A stretch of 64,000 nt of DNA. Source: Beverwykella pulmonaria. Lineage: Eukaryota; Ascomycota; Dothideomycetes; Pleosporales; Melanommataceae. The stretch lies in assembly GCA_001599595.1 (NCBI GenBank), contig BCHH01000021.1:360911-424910 (forward strand), in the 5' to 3' direction. Under the pieces are notes generated by a model. It was not told where the DNA came from, did no database searches, and saw nothing but the letters and a program-made list of their open reading frames with translations. Below are positions 1 to 10,579 of the stretch, in pieces (position 1 is the first letter of the stretch; each line of letters begins with the position of its first letter). The position numbers and the translations under genes were made by a program.

Positions 1-117
<117 letters not shown>

Positions 118-235
118 CCCTTTTTATGTATTCCAATTGCCAGCCTTACTGCAGTATACTTCATTCATCAATGAATATTTGCGTATCATTTCCTTCACAA
201 CAACCACGGAATAACTGCTATTTCCAATCCAAGAA

Positions 236-3200
236 ATGGTACAAAAGGTTTCTAAAGAATATCCGGAATCACAACTAACACAGAGATAGTCTCACTCCAA
301 AAATCCTCCCGTTCTTCCTACCCATCACGACCTCAAATACCGCATTCTGTCCATTGGTACGTGATACCAAACTGTTGTACGTGCTGAATCGTGACTGAAT
401 TTTCTCTAGACGGGGGAGGCGTGCGGGGACTCTCTGCGTTGATGATTCTAAGAAATCTCATGTACAATCTAGCGCCAACGGATGACTATTACCAGCTCCC
501 AAAGCCATACGATCACTTTGATATGATTTGTGGGACAAGCACTAGAGGGTGAGTCAGCTTGAAATACCGTATGGATAGTCACTAATTGCTCAAACTTAAG
601 TCTAATCGCTATCATGCTGAGAAGACTCGGGATGGGCGTACAGGAATGCATAGATTCGTACTGCGACCTGGCCTCAAAAGTCTTCCAAGAAAAGACATAT
701 GCCATAAAGTATCTGAAGTACATCCGTCCGATCATTGGCAAAGCTCGATTCGATGACACGAAACTCCGAGACGTGGTCCAAGAGATCGTGAGCAATCGAT
801 TGGGTATGGAAGATGCCTGTAAAGTGTAATTATAATCCCCATTCTGCTTTAGTAGCCACTGATCGTTCCAATCAGGTTTGTTTGCTGCGTCCGTGACGAG
901 AACGTAGAACCTGTTCTTCTTCGTTCTTACCTCCATCCTCAGGTCGTACCTACGAAATGCACAATATGGGAAGCTGCTCGAGCAACATCTGCAGCCCCTA
1001 CTTTCTTCGCCCCTATCACATTCGGTAGTCCCCCCGGTACATATGTTGATGGTGGGATGCGGACGAACAACCCTATCGAGCTGGTTGAACGAGAGGCTAA
1101 AGCTCTATGGGGTGAAAACGCGCAATTCGCCTGCATACTTAGCATTGGCACTGGGCAGCAACCATCCCCTCGTGTTGGAGCAACTGGGTATCAAATTCTG
1201 CAAACATGTGCCCGTATTGCCACAGAAACAGAGCAGACGGCTCGAAGATTCAAAAACTCCCATCGCGACTTCGTGAAAAATAATGTTTACTTCCGGTTCA
1301 ATGTCACTCAGGGTCTCCAAGATGTTTCCTTGGAAGAGTGGAAGGCAGTGAAAAGGATAGGTGCATGCACGGACACATATCTGGACGACGTAGCGGATGA
1401 AATCAGCGCATCTGTGGAAAAGCTACGCGCCGATCCGCCGCCTTCCTGTAAGTCCATCGCATGTCCAAGTGCTTCAAACGCTCCCTAACTCTTTCAGCTG
1501 ATGTTTATAAGCCCCAGTATGAGGATCTGTCCAAGGCCAAAAGTTTCTACTTCACAGATCGCGTTGACATCATAAAGGAGATCGATACCATGTTCCATAA
1601 CCAAGAGCGGAAAGAGACGGAAGTTGTTGTTTTGGTAGGCATGGGTGGAATGGGTAAAACTTAGATCGCGCTCGAGTATATTGACAAATTCAGGTCCGAT
1701 TATGTTGGCATACTGTTCATTGACTGTACTAGTAAGCAGGAAATAAAATCTGCATATTGGCGCATTGCAAACATGATCGTCACTGAAGAGCTACGTCAAT
1801 TGCCCGAGAGCAAGTTTGAGGAAGTCACAACAAGACTGGGATTCTCCGGCCTGCTCCAGGATACAACCATTGTAGTCGCCGATGCGAAGTACAAACAGAT
1901 CATTGGCGGAGTGAAACGTTGGCTACGCCGGCTGACAAGCGGTCGTTTCCTCTTTGTCTTCTATGGGGCAGATCATCTATCGGAGGATGAAGTCGGTAGC
2001 TTTATTCCGTACGGAACTCGAGGAGAAGTTATCGTGACGACTCGAGACCTTGACGCTTCCCTGCTAGGCAAACTAGTTATGGTTGAGGAGATGGGTGAAG
2101 ATGGGGCAGTCTCACTGCTGTCCAATGCCTCAAAGCTATCTTTGAGGAAAGGGTACAGCCGCACGGAAGCTATGAAGATTGTCAAAAAACTCGGCATGCT
2201 ACCATTGGCAATCGACCAGGCAGGCTGCTACCTCAGAGGTACAGAGCCAAACATCTCTGAGTTCTTGCCGACGTACGAGAGCCATGCAAAAGACATCTTG
2301 ACGAAACTACCCCAAAATGGACTTGGCGACTACCCAGCATCTGCGCTCACCACTTGGGAAATCAGTTTCACTTGGATGCTTGGGAAAGCACCAATAGCTG
2401 CTTCGCTCCTTGAGATCTTGGCTTTTGTCTACCCGAACGACATCTGTCCGGAGTTGTATAACCCAAACGAGGAAGCCCGAGGCGTTCAAAAAACAGACCA
2501 GCCCAAGATGCAAAGAATTTCCACAGAGATCGAGAATGGATTCAGTAGAGTCAACAAGTTTTGGGTTCTCAAGTGTGACTCCTTTGTCTTTAAAGAGGCA
2601 TTTGCTATCATCGTCAGATTTTGCCTCATCAAACCCGGATCGGATCCTCGAACATTTGTCTTTCATCCAATCGTTCACTACTGGGCTCAGGAACGTCTCA
2701 GTGACCCAGAAAAAAGGCTGTACGCTCGAGACGCTGTTCTATTTGTTGCTCGTGCTTTACCAAGTCTAAACGATGGAAATCATACTGAAGCATGGCATAT
2801 CCATCGCCGACTTCTGCCGCACACTGACACATGCTACGCCAATGCTCTGAAGTACCTGTTGTCGGATGATAACGAAGATAATGATCCGGCCTTAATTCGG
2901 GCATTCCTGGTTCTCGCTTGCTCGTATCCAGCCCAGGGTCATTACATGAAAGCCGAAGACCTCTTCCGTCGTGTATTGGAATGTCGAAGAAAAATTCTAC
3001 CAAAAAATCATTCTGGTCTATTGGAGAGTATCGGAGAGCTTGCCGCTATTTATGACCACCGTGGCAAGCTGAACGAGGCTGAGGCATTGTACAAAGAAGT
3101 CCTTGAAGGTCGTGAGGCCACATTGGGGAAAACGCACTGGTTGACCTTGGCTACTGTGAATGAATTGGCTGGTGTATACGATTAAAAAGGAGAGCCGAGG

Positions 3201-4481
3201 AAAGCGGAAAGACTGTACAAGCGCGCACTGAAAGGACGTGAAGAATTGAAAGGAGATTTGAATTTGGAAGTGCTGATTACTGTCGACGAGCTTGCTGGAC
3301 TCTACGACCATGAAGGTCGAGTAAAAGAAGCAGAAGGTCTCAGAATAAGGGCATTCGAAGGAAGAGAACAAAAGTTGGGTCCAAATAACCCAGATACATT
3401 GACCAGTGCGTTGAACCTAGGCGGATTTTATTGGCAAGCTGGTAAATTGGTGGACGCCTTAAAATTGTAAGTGAAATTTCATAGCCTTATACATTTGAAG
3501 CTAATCAAAATTGGCAGATTCGAACGTGTTTGCCAGGGGCGGGAGTCTTTCTTCGGGAAACATCACCCACAAACTCTATTTGCCCAGAATCACCTCGCAG
3601 GTCTACTGTTCAACCTGGGCAGGGTTACCGAGTCTGAGAAATTGTATAAAGAAGTTCTTGCTGATCGTGAGATAATCCTCGGTCCCGAGGATCCGGATAC
3701 ATTATGGACCAAGAGCGGACTTGGTGGAATTCTATTGAACGAAGGGAAAACTGCAGAGGCGGAGGACTTACTGAAATCAGCGGCGGCCGGAATTGAACTC
3801 GCACTAGGACCGGATAATCCAGATACTCTATGGATTGTTCATAACTTGGCCATCGTTTATGAAGTCCAGAATAAGCTCAGCGAAGCAGAACAACTCCACC
3901 TTAGGGCTGTGGCAGGTTATAGGGAAAGGCTGGGGGTTCAGAACCGAGACACGCTTTGGGTCATGACCGATCTTGCGGGCTGCTACTTTCGCGAAGAAAA
4001 GCTTGACGATGCCAAAGCTGTTCTCCAAGAGGCCTACGAGAACAAACTCGCTTTGATGGGAGATTGCAACCCAGAGACACTCTACACCGCGAATAGTCTG
4101 GCAGGAGTTATATGCGCACAGGGTAACAAGAAAGTGGCAGAAGAGATGTACGTGGGAATTCTCAAGAAACAATGCACGGTGCAAGGGCCAGACCATCCAG
4201 ATACTCTATGGACGATGAGCGACCTCGGAAGCCTTTACATGTCGCAAAAAAAGTTTGATGAGGCTGATGAGCTCTTCGGAAAATGCCGCGCTGCCAGAGA
4301 GAAAACGTTAGAGTCGACTCATCCAGACCTCCTCGAAATTGCTAGAATTCAAGATGAATTGAAAGCTCGGAAGATGTGTCCACACAAGGCAGTGGAGGGC
4401 GCGTGGAAACGGCCGAAGACACTGCCACACAGCTATGGATTTGGATCTCGGAGACAAAGAGACGAAAGGAGATGGACGTAA
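236..4481 (+). pseudogene. Broken NLR-type gene: patatin phospholipase, NB-ARC and TPR domains
   Basis: Six exons can be followed: 236-356, 410-548, 601-825, 876-1447, 1498-3466 and 3518-4481, joined by 50-53 nt GT-AG introns and keeping one reading frame of 1330 codons. Patatin part (about codons 35-300): the DGGGVRGL oxyanion motif, a nucleophile elbow reading GTSTRG, and the DGG aspartate motif (VDGGMRTNNP). NB-ARC part: a P-loop GMGGMGKT, then VIVTTRD and a GMLPLAIDQAG motif. The C-terminus has about eleven kinesin-light-chain-type TPR repeats. Proteins of this build are fungal NLRs linked to self/non-self recognition. The gene is broken: TAG at 287-289 (codon 18, less certain because the start is inferred), TAG at 1662-1664 directly after the P-loop Lys-Thr, and TAA at 3183-3185 inside a TPR. 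The elbow glycine is also Arg (544-546). Each change fits C-to-T in CpA or its complement. The rest of the frame is well kept, so inactivation looks recent. Confidence 0.88.
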
Positions 4482-4799
4482 ATGCTGTGGGCGACTGGGG
4501 GCATTTCTGTTTCGCTTCGGCACGGACGCTTTTTGTTCTTGTGAATTCCTGATCTAATAGGTTGCAACCCATGTGGGCTGTGCCATTGTAAATATATATG
4601 CCCGCGCAACGATTCTTCGCCGCAACACACGGAAGTTCGGATGAGAATATGCACTTGGGCTTCGTCGCCATCACTCAGTGTTAATTTTAATCTGGTCTTT
4701 ATCTCCGAAGACATTCAGCGTTTCTTCAACATTATCCCAAGGCTTATAGACTACGGCAGCGCGATGTCTTACGCAAAACGAAAGATCGGCCTGGTTCCG
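4482..4799. other. Intergenic spacer between two pseudogenes
   Basis: About 320 bases between the end of the NLR relic and the first recognisable codons of the sulfotransferase-like relic. I see no coding region, repeat or RNA gene. It probably holds the NLR 3' end and the former promoter of the next gene. Confidence 0.5.
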
Positions 4800-5717
4800 G
4801 CGCGGTCCGACCGAAAGAACTTCAAGTGCTGAACTTCGGGATGAGTCGAGCCGGTGAGGAGGTCCAGATGCAAATCGGATTAGTGATGATGCTAACAAAC
4901 CCTTGGGGACAGTGTGTAAGCACCAGCTGAGATATCAGGCATGAGCTCTTATAACATGTTGCACAGCAATGATGGTCGCCTTCCAGAAGTTAGGTTTAAA
5001 GCCATACCACATGATTGAGGCGGTTGCAAACAGGGTCAAAGGGACCTCGAGTACTGGACGGAAGCCGTTCAAGCGAAATTCGACGGAGTCAGGAAGCCAT
5101 ATGGGCGAGCAGAGATCGACAAGTTTCTGGGCAACTATGAGGTACGCTTTATCCATGGGATACATGAGAGTCACTGATGTAACAGTCACTATCTGATATC
5201 CTGTCACTCTTCTTTATCGATGAGTTGCTGGAAATGTACCCGGATGCGAAGGTTGTTGTTACGAGCCGCGACATCAATTCCTGGGTCAAGTCAATGGAGA
5301 TTGTCATCTATGAGATTCTGAGTTGGAAAAACAACAGCCGAGATTCGCCGGATAGATTCAGTGAGTTGCTCGCGGTCTGGATCAGAATGCGATGCTAATG
5401 TTTTTGAATAGGATCTTTGGGGCCCATATATCCCATGGCTAGAGCGTCTAGTGGATATATGGACAGAAGGGGATCTGCAATATAAGGACGCGCCAAGGAG
5501 CGAATGCTAGATTTTCGACCTGAAGGATGGTTGGAAACCACTCTGTGAGTTTCTCAGAAAAGACATCCCTAATGAGCCTTTTCCTCACGTCAACGATGCG
5601 GCCTGGATAGTGAAGTTTCATCTCTATTACGTAGTTCCGTTAGCTTTCTTCTTCATGTTTAAGCGTTGGACGATAAGATATTCGCCTGTGCTTGTTGTGG
5701 GAACTGCCGTGTGGTGA
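4800..5717 (+). pseudogene. Broken sulfotransferase-like P-loop protein gene
   Basis: Pieces of the fungal Sulfotransfer_4-like family, often mislabelled NAD-dependent epimerase, follow in order but in different frames. They are: an N-terminal strand and P-loop-like piece (QVLNFGMSRAG, about 4823-4855); KLGLKPYHMIEAVANR (about 4988-5035); LEYWTEAVQAKFDGVRKPYG (about 5048-5106); a DELLEMYPDAKVVVTSRD block (about 5220-5272); a WGPYIPWLERLVD block (about 5418-5457); and DGWKPLCEFL (about 5526-5556) ending in a C-terminal hydrophobic helix and a stop at 5715-5717. Frame changes occur near 5037-5045 and near 5524. Stops occur in the block before the DGW motif, and the usual region between those blocks is shortened. 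Likely introns (for example 4914-4967 and 5142-5186) are still recognisable. The family normally encodes proteins of roughly 230-290 residues. This copy cannot make one. Confidence 0.75.
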
Positions 5718-5994
5718 TACGCAAGGGCAGGTTCCATTGCATTCGCGACATGGAGAAAATGGGGGGTTGTATATTGTTGATGGACAAGGACGTTGAGATC
5801 GAAGGACGGAACGGGACGGGCGGGTTGTCGACATGAGGAAGATAGATGGTGCTAGTGGAGGGCCAGTCGGCCAGCCAATCATGTGACAGCGCAATCAGCC
5901 TTATCGGCATTTTGGTGGAGGGGCAAGACGGTGCTCACAACCTTCAACTTTTTCGCAATATGACTCGCCAATCTTCCACCACACTCATTCTTGT

Positions 5995-8577
5995 ATGCCC
6001 ACGATACGCTTCAAATTGAGAGGGCCCTGTTATTCTACACGAACTTCCTCAATACCCTCACCTATCCGTCGACCCCCGCTCCTGTTTGCCCCACTACGTC
6101 GAGCAACCCCGTGCGTACAGCTCCACAGATACCACACCCAGATCCTCAGGATGGACGTGCGTGATCTATCTGAGGAGCAGACCTCTACAGAAGATGGCCT
6201 AAAGCTAGAGAACCGGCTCCATGAGAGTAGAAGCCCGTATGTAAGTGCCAGTGCGATCTCCCACTCACCGTATGCAACCAGGCTGATTGTGGATGTGCAG
6301 GTCCGCGGACACATGAATAACCCAGTGGCATGGCAGATGTGGGGCCCAGAAGCCATAGAGCTCGCGAAGAAGTCGAACAGACTCATATTCATCAGCATTG
6401 GATATGCGGCATGTCACTGTATGACCACCAACCGCCTGCTATGTTGATGGAGTTGCGAAGCTTACAATAGGCTACAGGGTGTCACGTAATGGAGCGCGAA
6501 TCATTCGAGAATGCAGAAGTAGCTGCCATCCTAAACTCATCCTTCATACCCATCAAGATCGACCGCGAAGAGCGTCCCGACGTCGACCGGATATACATGA
6601 ACTACGTCCAAGCCACCACAGGCTCCGGCGGATGGCCCTTAAATGTCTTCATAACCCCAGATCTCGAGCCCATATTTGGCGGCACATACTGGCCTGGTCC
6701 TGGTTCAACAGTGTCTGTGGGGGATAATGTTGGATTCGTTGGCATACTACGGAAAATTAGGGAGGTGTGGAAAACTCAGCAGCAAAGGTGCCTGGATTCG
6801 GCAAAAGAAATTACTGCACAGCTGCGAGAGTTCGCGCAGGATGGAAGCATCAGTCGACGGGAAGGTGCCGAGCCCGACGGACTGGATCTAGAGCTTCTAG
6901 ATGAGGCATATGAACACTTCGCGGCCAAGTACGACCAAGAGTACCCCGGGTTTCCCAAAGGCGCGCCAAAGTTCCCGACTCCAGCCAACCTCAGCTTCTT
7001 ATTGAAGCTTGCCCAATATCCAAGTGCAGTAGCGGATGTCATTGGTGCAAGGGAATGCACTAGTGCGAAAGACATGGTCTTGTCGATATTGAATGCAATG
7101 AACAAGGGTGGCATACACGATCAGATCGGCAATGGATTCGCGCGGTACTCGGTAACCAGGGACTGGAGTCTACCACACTTTGAGAAGATGTAAGGCTATT
7201 CCTGATTTAAACTGCGAGAACACAAAATTAACACGCCTCAGGCTCTACGACCAAGCGCAGCTGCTACCTGTTTATCTCGACGCATACCTCCTGACTAAAG
7301 ACGCAGATCACCTCTCTGCCGTCCACGACATTGCGACCTATCTAATCACGCCTCCTATGCAAGCAACAACTGGTGGTTTCTTCTCAGCCGAAGATGCTGA
7401 CTCATATTACCGATCAACGGACAAGGAGAAGCGAGAAGGAGCCTTCTACGTGTGGACCCTGAAAGAATTTCAATCTGTACTTGGCGACCGCGACGCGGAC
7501 ATACTAGCACGGTACTACAACGTCAAAGACGAAGGAAACGTAAGCCCTGAACATGATGCGCATGACGAGCTAATCAACCAAAACGTTCTAGCCGTCAGCA
7601 GTGACCCTGCAAGTTTAGCCAAGGAGTTCGCACTTTCAGTTGAGGAAGTTAAGAAGATACTTTCACAAGGTCGCGCAAAACTGCTTGAATACAGAAACAA
7701 AGAGCGGCCAAGACCAGCCCTCGATGACAAGATAGTGGTTTCGTGGAATGGCCTTGCCATCGGCGCACTCGCTCGGACCTCTGCAGCCTTGTCTTCCTCA
7801 GATCCCGAGAAATCCAAACTGTATCTTGAAGCTGCCGAGAAAGCTGCTGCATTCATTAAAAAAGAGCTCTACGATAGCCGATCACACACCATCAAGCGCG
7901 TATATCGGGAAGGCCCCGGCGACGTCCCCGGTTTCGCAGACGATTTCGCGTACCTAATTTCAGGTCTGATCGATCTGTACGAAGCGACTTTCAACGACAC
8001 ATATCTTCAATGGGCGGACGATTTACAGAAATCGCAAATCGACATGTTTTGGGACAAGGAACACCTTGGCTTCTTCTCAACTCCAGAGCACCAAGCAGAC
8101 CTCATCATGAGGCTGAAAGATGGTATGGATAATGCGGAGCCTGGCACCAACGGTGTCTCGGCCCGGAACCTAGATCGACTAGGTGCTCTACTCGAAGACG
8201 AAGAATACACTAAGAAGGCGCGAGACACGGCATCTGCGTTCGAGGCTGAGATCATGCAACATCCATTCTTATTTGCAGGGATGATGGATGCAGTGGTTGT
8301 GGGCAAACTTAGCATCAGGCACTCAGTTATCACAGGAGAAGGCGATAGGGTCGAGGAGTGGCTTCAAAGGTACCGGGCCAGACCCATGGGTCTCAGCACC
8401 ATCAGCAGAGTTGGAAAAAGTCAGGGCGAGTGGCTGAAGGAGAGAAATCAGCTCGTTAAGAGCATGGATGCGGAGAAGGAGGGGGTCATGGTATGCGAGA
8501 AAGGTACTTGCAGGGATGATCTAGAGATAGGGATGGGCAGTGTGAGAAAGGCGATTGACGAGGTCAGCGGGCGGTGA
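5995..8577 (+). CDS. SPATA20/YyaL-like thioredoxin-domain protein (DUF255 family)
   Basis: Four exons (5995-6240, 6301-6418, 6478-7189, 7242-8577) give 803 residues. The N-terminal thioredoxin-like DUF255 domain shows the family block HMNNPVAWQMW and, across an intron, the ACHWCHVMERESFEN motif with its CxxC pair. The large C-terminal part has the all-helical six-hairpin (AGE/glycosidase-like) look of bacterial YyaL and animal SPATA20, with SWNGLAIGAL and DFAYLISGLIDLYEAT segments. The molecular role of the family is not settled. A redox or sugar-related enzyme function is inferred only from the folds. I chose the first ATG because the leading 50 residues are basic and serine-rich and could act as a mitochondrial presequence. 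A second in-frame ATG at 6151 would give a cytosolic form. No defects are seen. Confidence 0.88.
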
Positions 8578-10105
8578 ACTAAGACCTATGATTGGTATAG
8601 AGAGCACAATAGGGAGGTTTATGTGCAGGTGGTAATTTGTGGCATTTGAATTGATCATAGGTACCTGATATATCCCCTCATTTGTCGTCGATCTGGCCGG
8701 AGTCTCATACCATACAAGGCGTTTTCATGCATTACGACTAGAGAGAAAGAGATAGCTAATAATATATCTCTCTAGTATCTCAATGCTTTGACTGCAAGTC
8801 CTACCCAGTTGTTTACACTCATTCGCACAATGTTATGAATTTTCCATCTCAGGTCCTCCCCGCAATTCTAGATCAAATGCGTTCGTATTATCTTTCTTGC
8901 CTTTGATTCGCACACTCCGGCTTTGGATCTACGAGATCTTGCTAGTATCTTGTAAAGAATACCAATACACAATTTTTGCTAGAGGTTAAAAATAGCATGA
9001 CAGAGCCCTACTGTATATGCCAGGAGTTGCTTTCCTATTCTTGAAAGAACGCCGATGCGGATATATCTGTATCTGCAATACTCCACTCCCAAGTAACGCA
9101 TTGCAATAGAGATAGTGGTCTTGGATGCCGATTTTCTTATATATGGCCATGTATTTTAATAGACAGCTATATTACCGTCTCCACAGAGCAATTGCTTAAG
9201 CTTCTTGAGTAAATATACCTATGCGGCTAAAAGTTAAAGAGTTCTGTACAAAGTAACGGTTGCGGTGATACTTCTTCACATTATTCGCATTATTTGCGTT
9301 CTCGTAGAAGATGTGGTGTGCTAGTCGTGTGAGTGCTATTGAGGTTTGTAACGGAATGTACGAAGCTGGTTCGCCACACAAGAAATAAGACTGTTATCCT
9401 CATTCTGACCGGCATCGTAGAGTGAATACAAAAAAAATTGATGAATTGACGGAGACCGATGCTAAATTCTTCCTCAATCTAAGTACATAATACATGTCCC
9501 AGGCTATGGCCTGTTACTATATACCAGCTCTCACGCTGGGGGATTTGGAGGTCTAGAAAAGTAGATGACTGCTACTCAACTAAAGTGATATGATATAGAC
9601 AGCAATAGATATATCGATGCCAAGAGCACTCCTAGCACATGAGGAGAGATGCAAGCATTTCTCAACAAAATTATGCTTGCGGAACAATCCGAGGAAATTC
9701 AGTGCTGACTAGTGGGTATTATGACATTGGTAGATTGGGGCGCAGCAAGTCCATGTTGAATTTCTCAGTGAGGTCAAGCCTAACTTCAAACGACATGAGA
9801 GGGTGCAGGTTTGAAAGAGATATGAGAAGAAGCGGGGGTTTAAATGTATCCACAATAAGAGGCGTAATTAGTGAGAATGAAGATTTATAAAACGATAGCT
9901 CAAACTTCTTTCGGAAGCAAAATTACGGGTTATGCCTCTAGTCAGTCAAGATATGATAGTTCATGTAGTGCGACGTTTGACGGGTGACACTCGTGTTTGT
10001 GCACATGCATTTTACCTAGCCAAGTCTACATGAAGTCTACCTCCAACGCGTTCAACTAATTCCATCTCTGGATAATCCCGTTTGCACAATTGATGTCGGC
10101 ATCAC
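8578..10105. other. Gene-poor spacer
   Basis: About 1.5 kb of moderately AT-rich sequence after the SPATA20-like gene. Open frames here are short (under 85 codons) and without recognisable motifs. I see no tandem array, terminal inverted repeat or RNA gene. It begins the 6.3 kb gene-poor stretch that ends at the CAP protein gene. Confidence 0.5.
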
Positions 10106-10579
10106 GGAAGGTGGGCACAAAACCCCGTCTTCCTAATTGACACAAAACTCGGAATCGTGCTCTGGCCCGAGTCCCGGAGCGAGATCAGATATAATCCCTC
10201 GCAGGAGGGCGTCGAGGATGGCCCGTACTGGGAACTACATTTCATCGCAACCAACCCGCTGGCGGTGGTCGATGTTTATGCCACGCTTCATCCAGACACA
10301 GATGGAATAGTAGCTATGCTGCAGAACATTTACCGCGAGCACGGTCGGCCTAACCTAGAGCGATTCCGCAAGCGGGAGTGCCTTGGGGCTGTACAGAAAG
10401 TTATGGACGAGCGATATCCAGGACATCTTGGGTATTACCAACCATCGCGAGGTCGAGGACGGCATAATAAGGTGGAAACTCTGGAGGGGCAGCGGAACGA
10501 GCCCAAAGATGTTTTCTTGCCAAGTAAAAAAGGCTGCATCTACAGAGACTGTGTAACTAGCCTGCCTATGAGAACATAA
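10106..10579 (+). pseudogene. Orphan coding fragment of an unknown fungal protein
   Basis: An open frame without an ATG runs from about 10106 to the stop at 10577-10579. It reads VFLIDTKLGIVLWPESRSE, then an acidic VEDGPYWELHF stretch, then a helical part with NIYREHGRPNLERFRKRE. The composition looks like real protein and recalls a lineage-specific hypothetical family that I cannot name. There is no start codon or obvious upstream exon, and the join between the VEDGPY and LHFIATNP parts looks abrupt. I read it as the 3' remnant of a gene, possibly with an internal deletion. An intact gene with an unrecognised 5' exon is the alternative. Confidence 0.35.
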
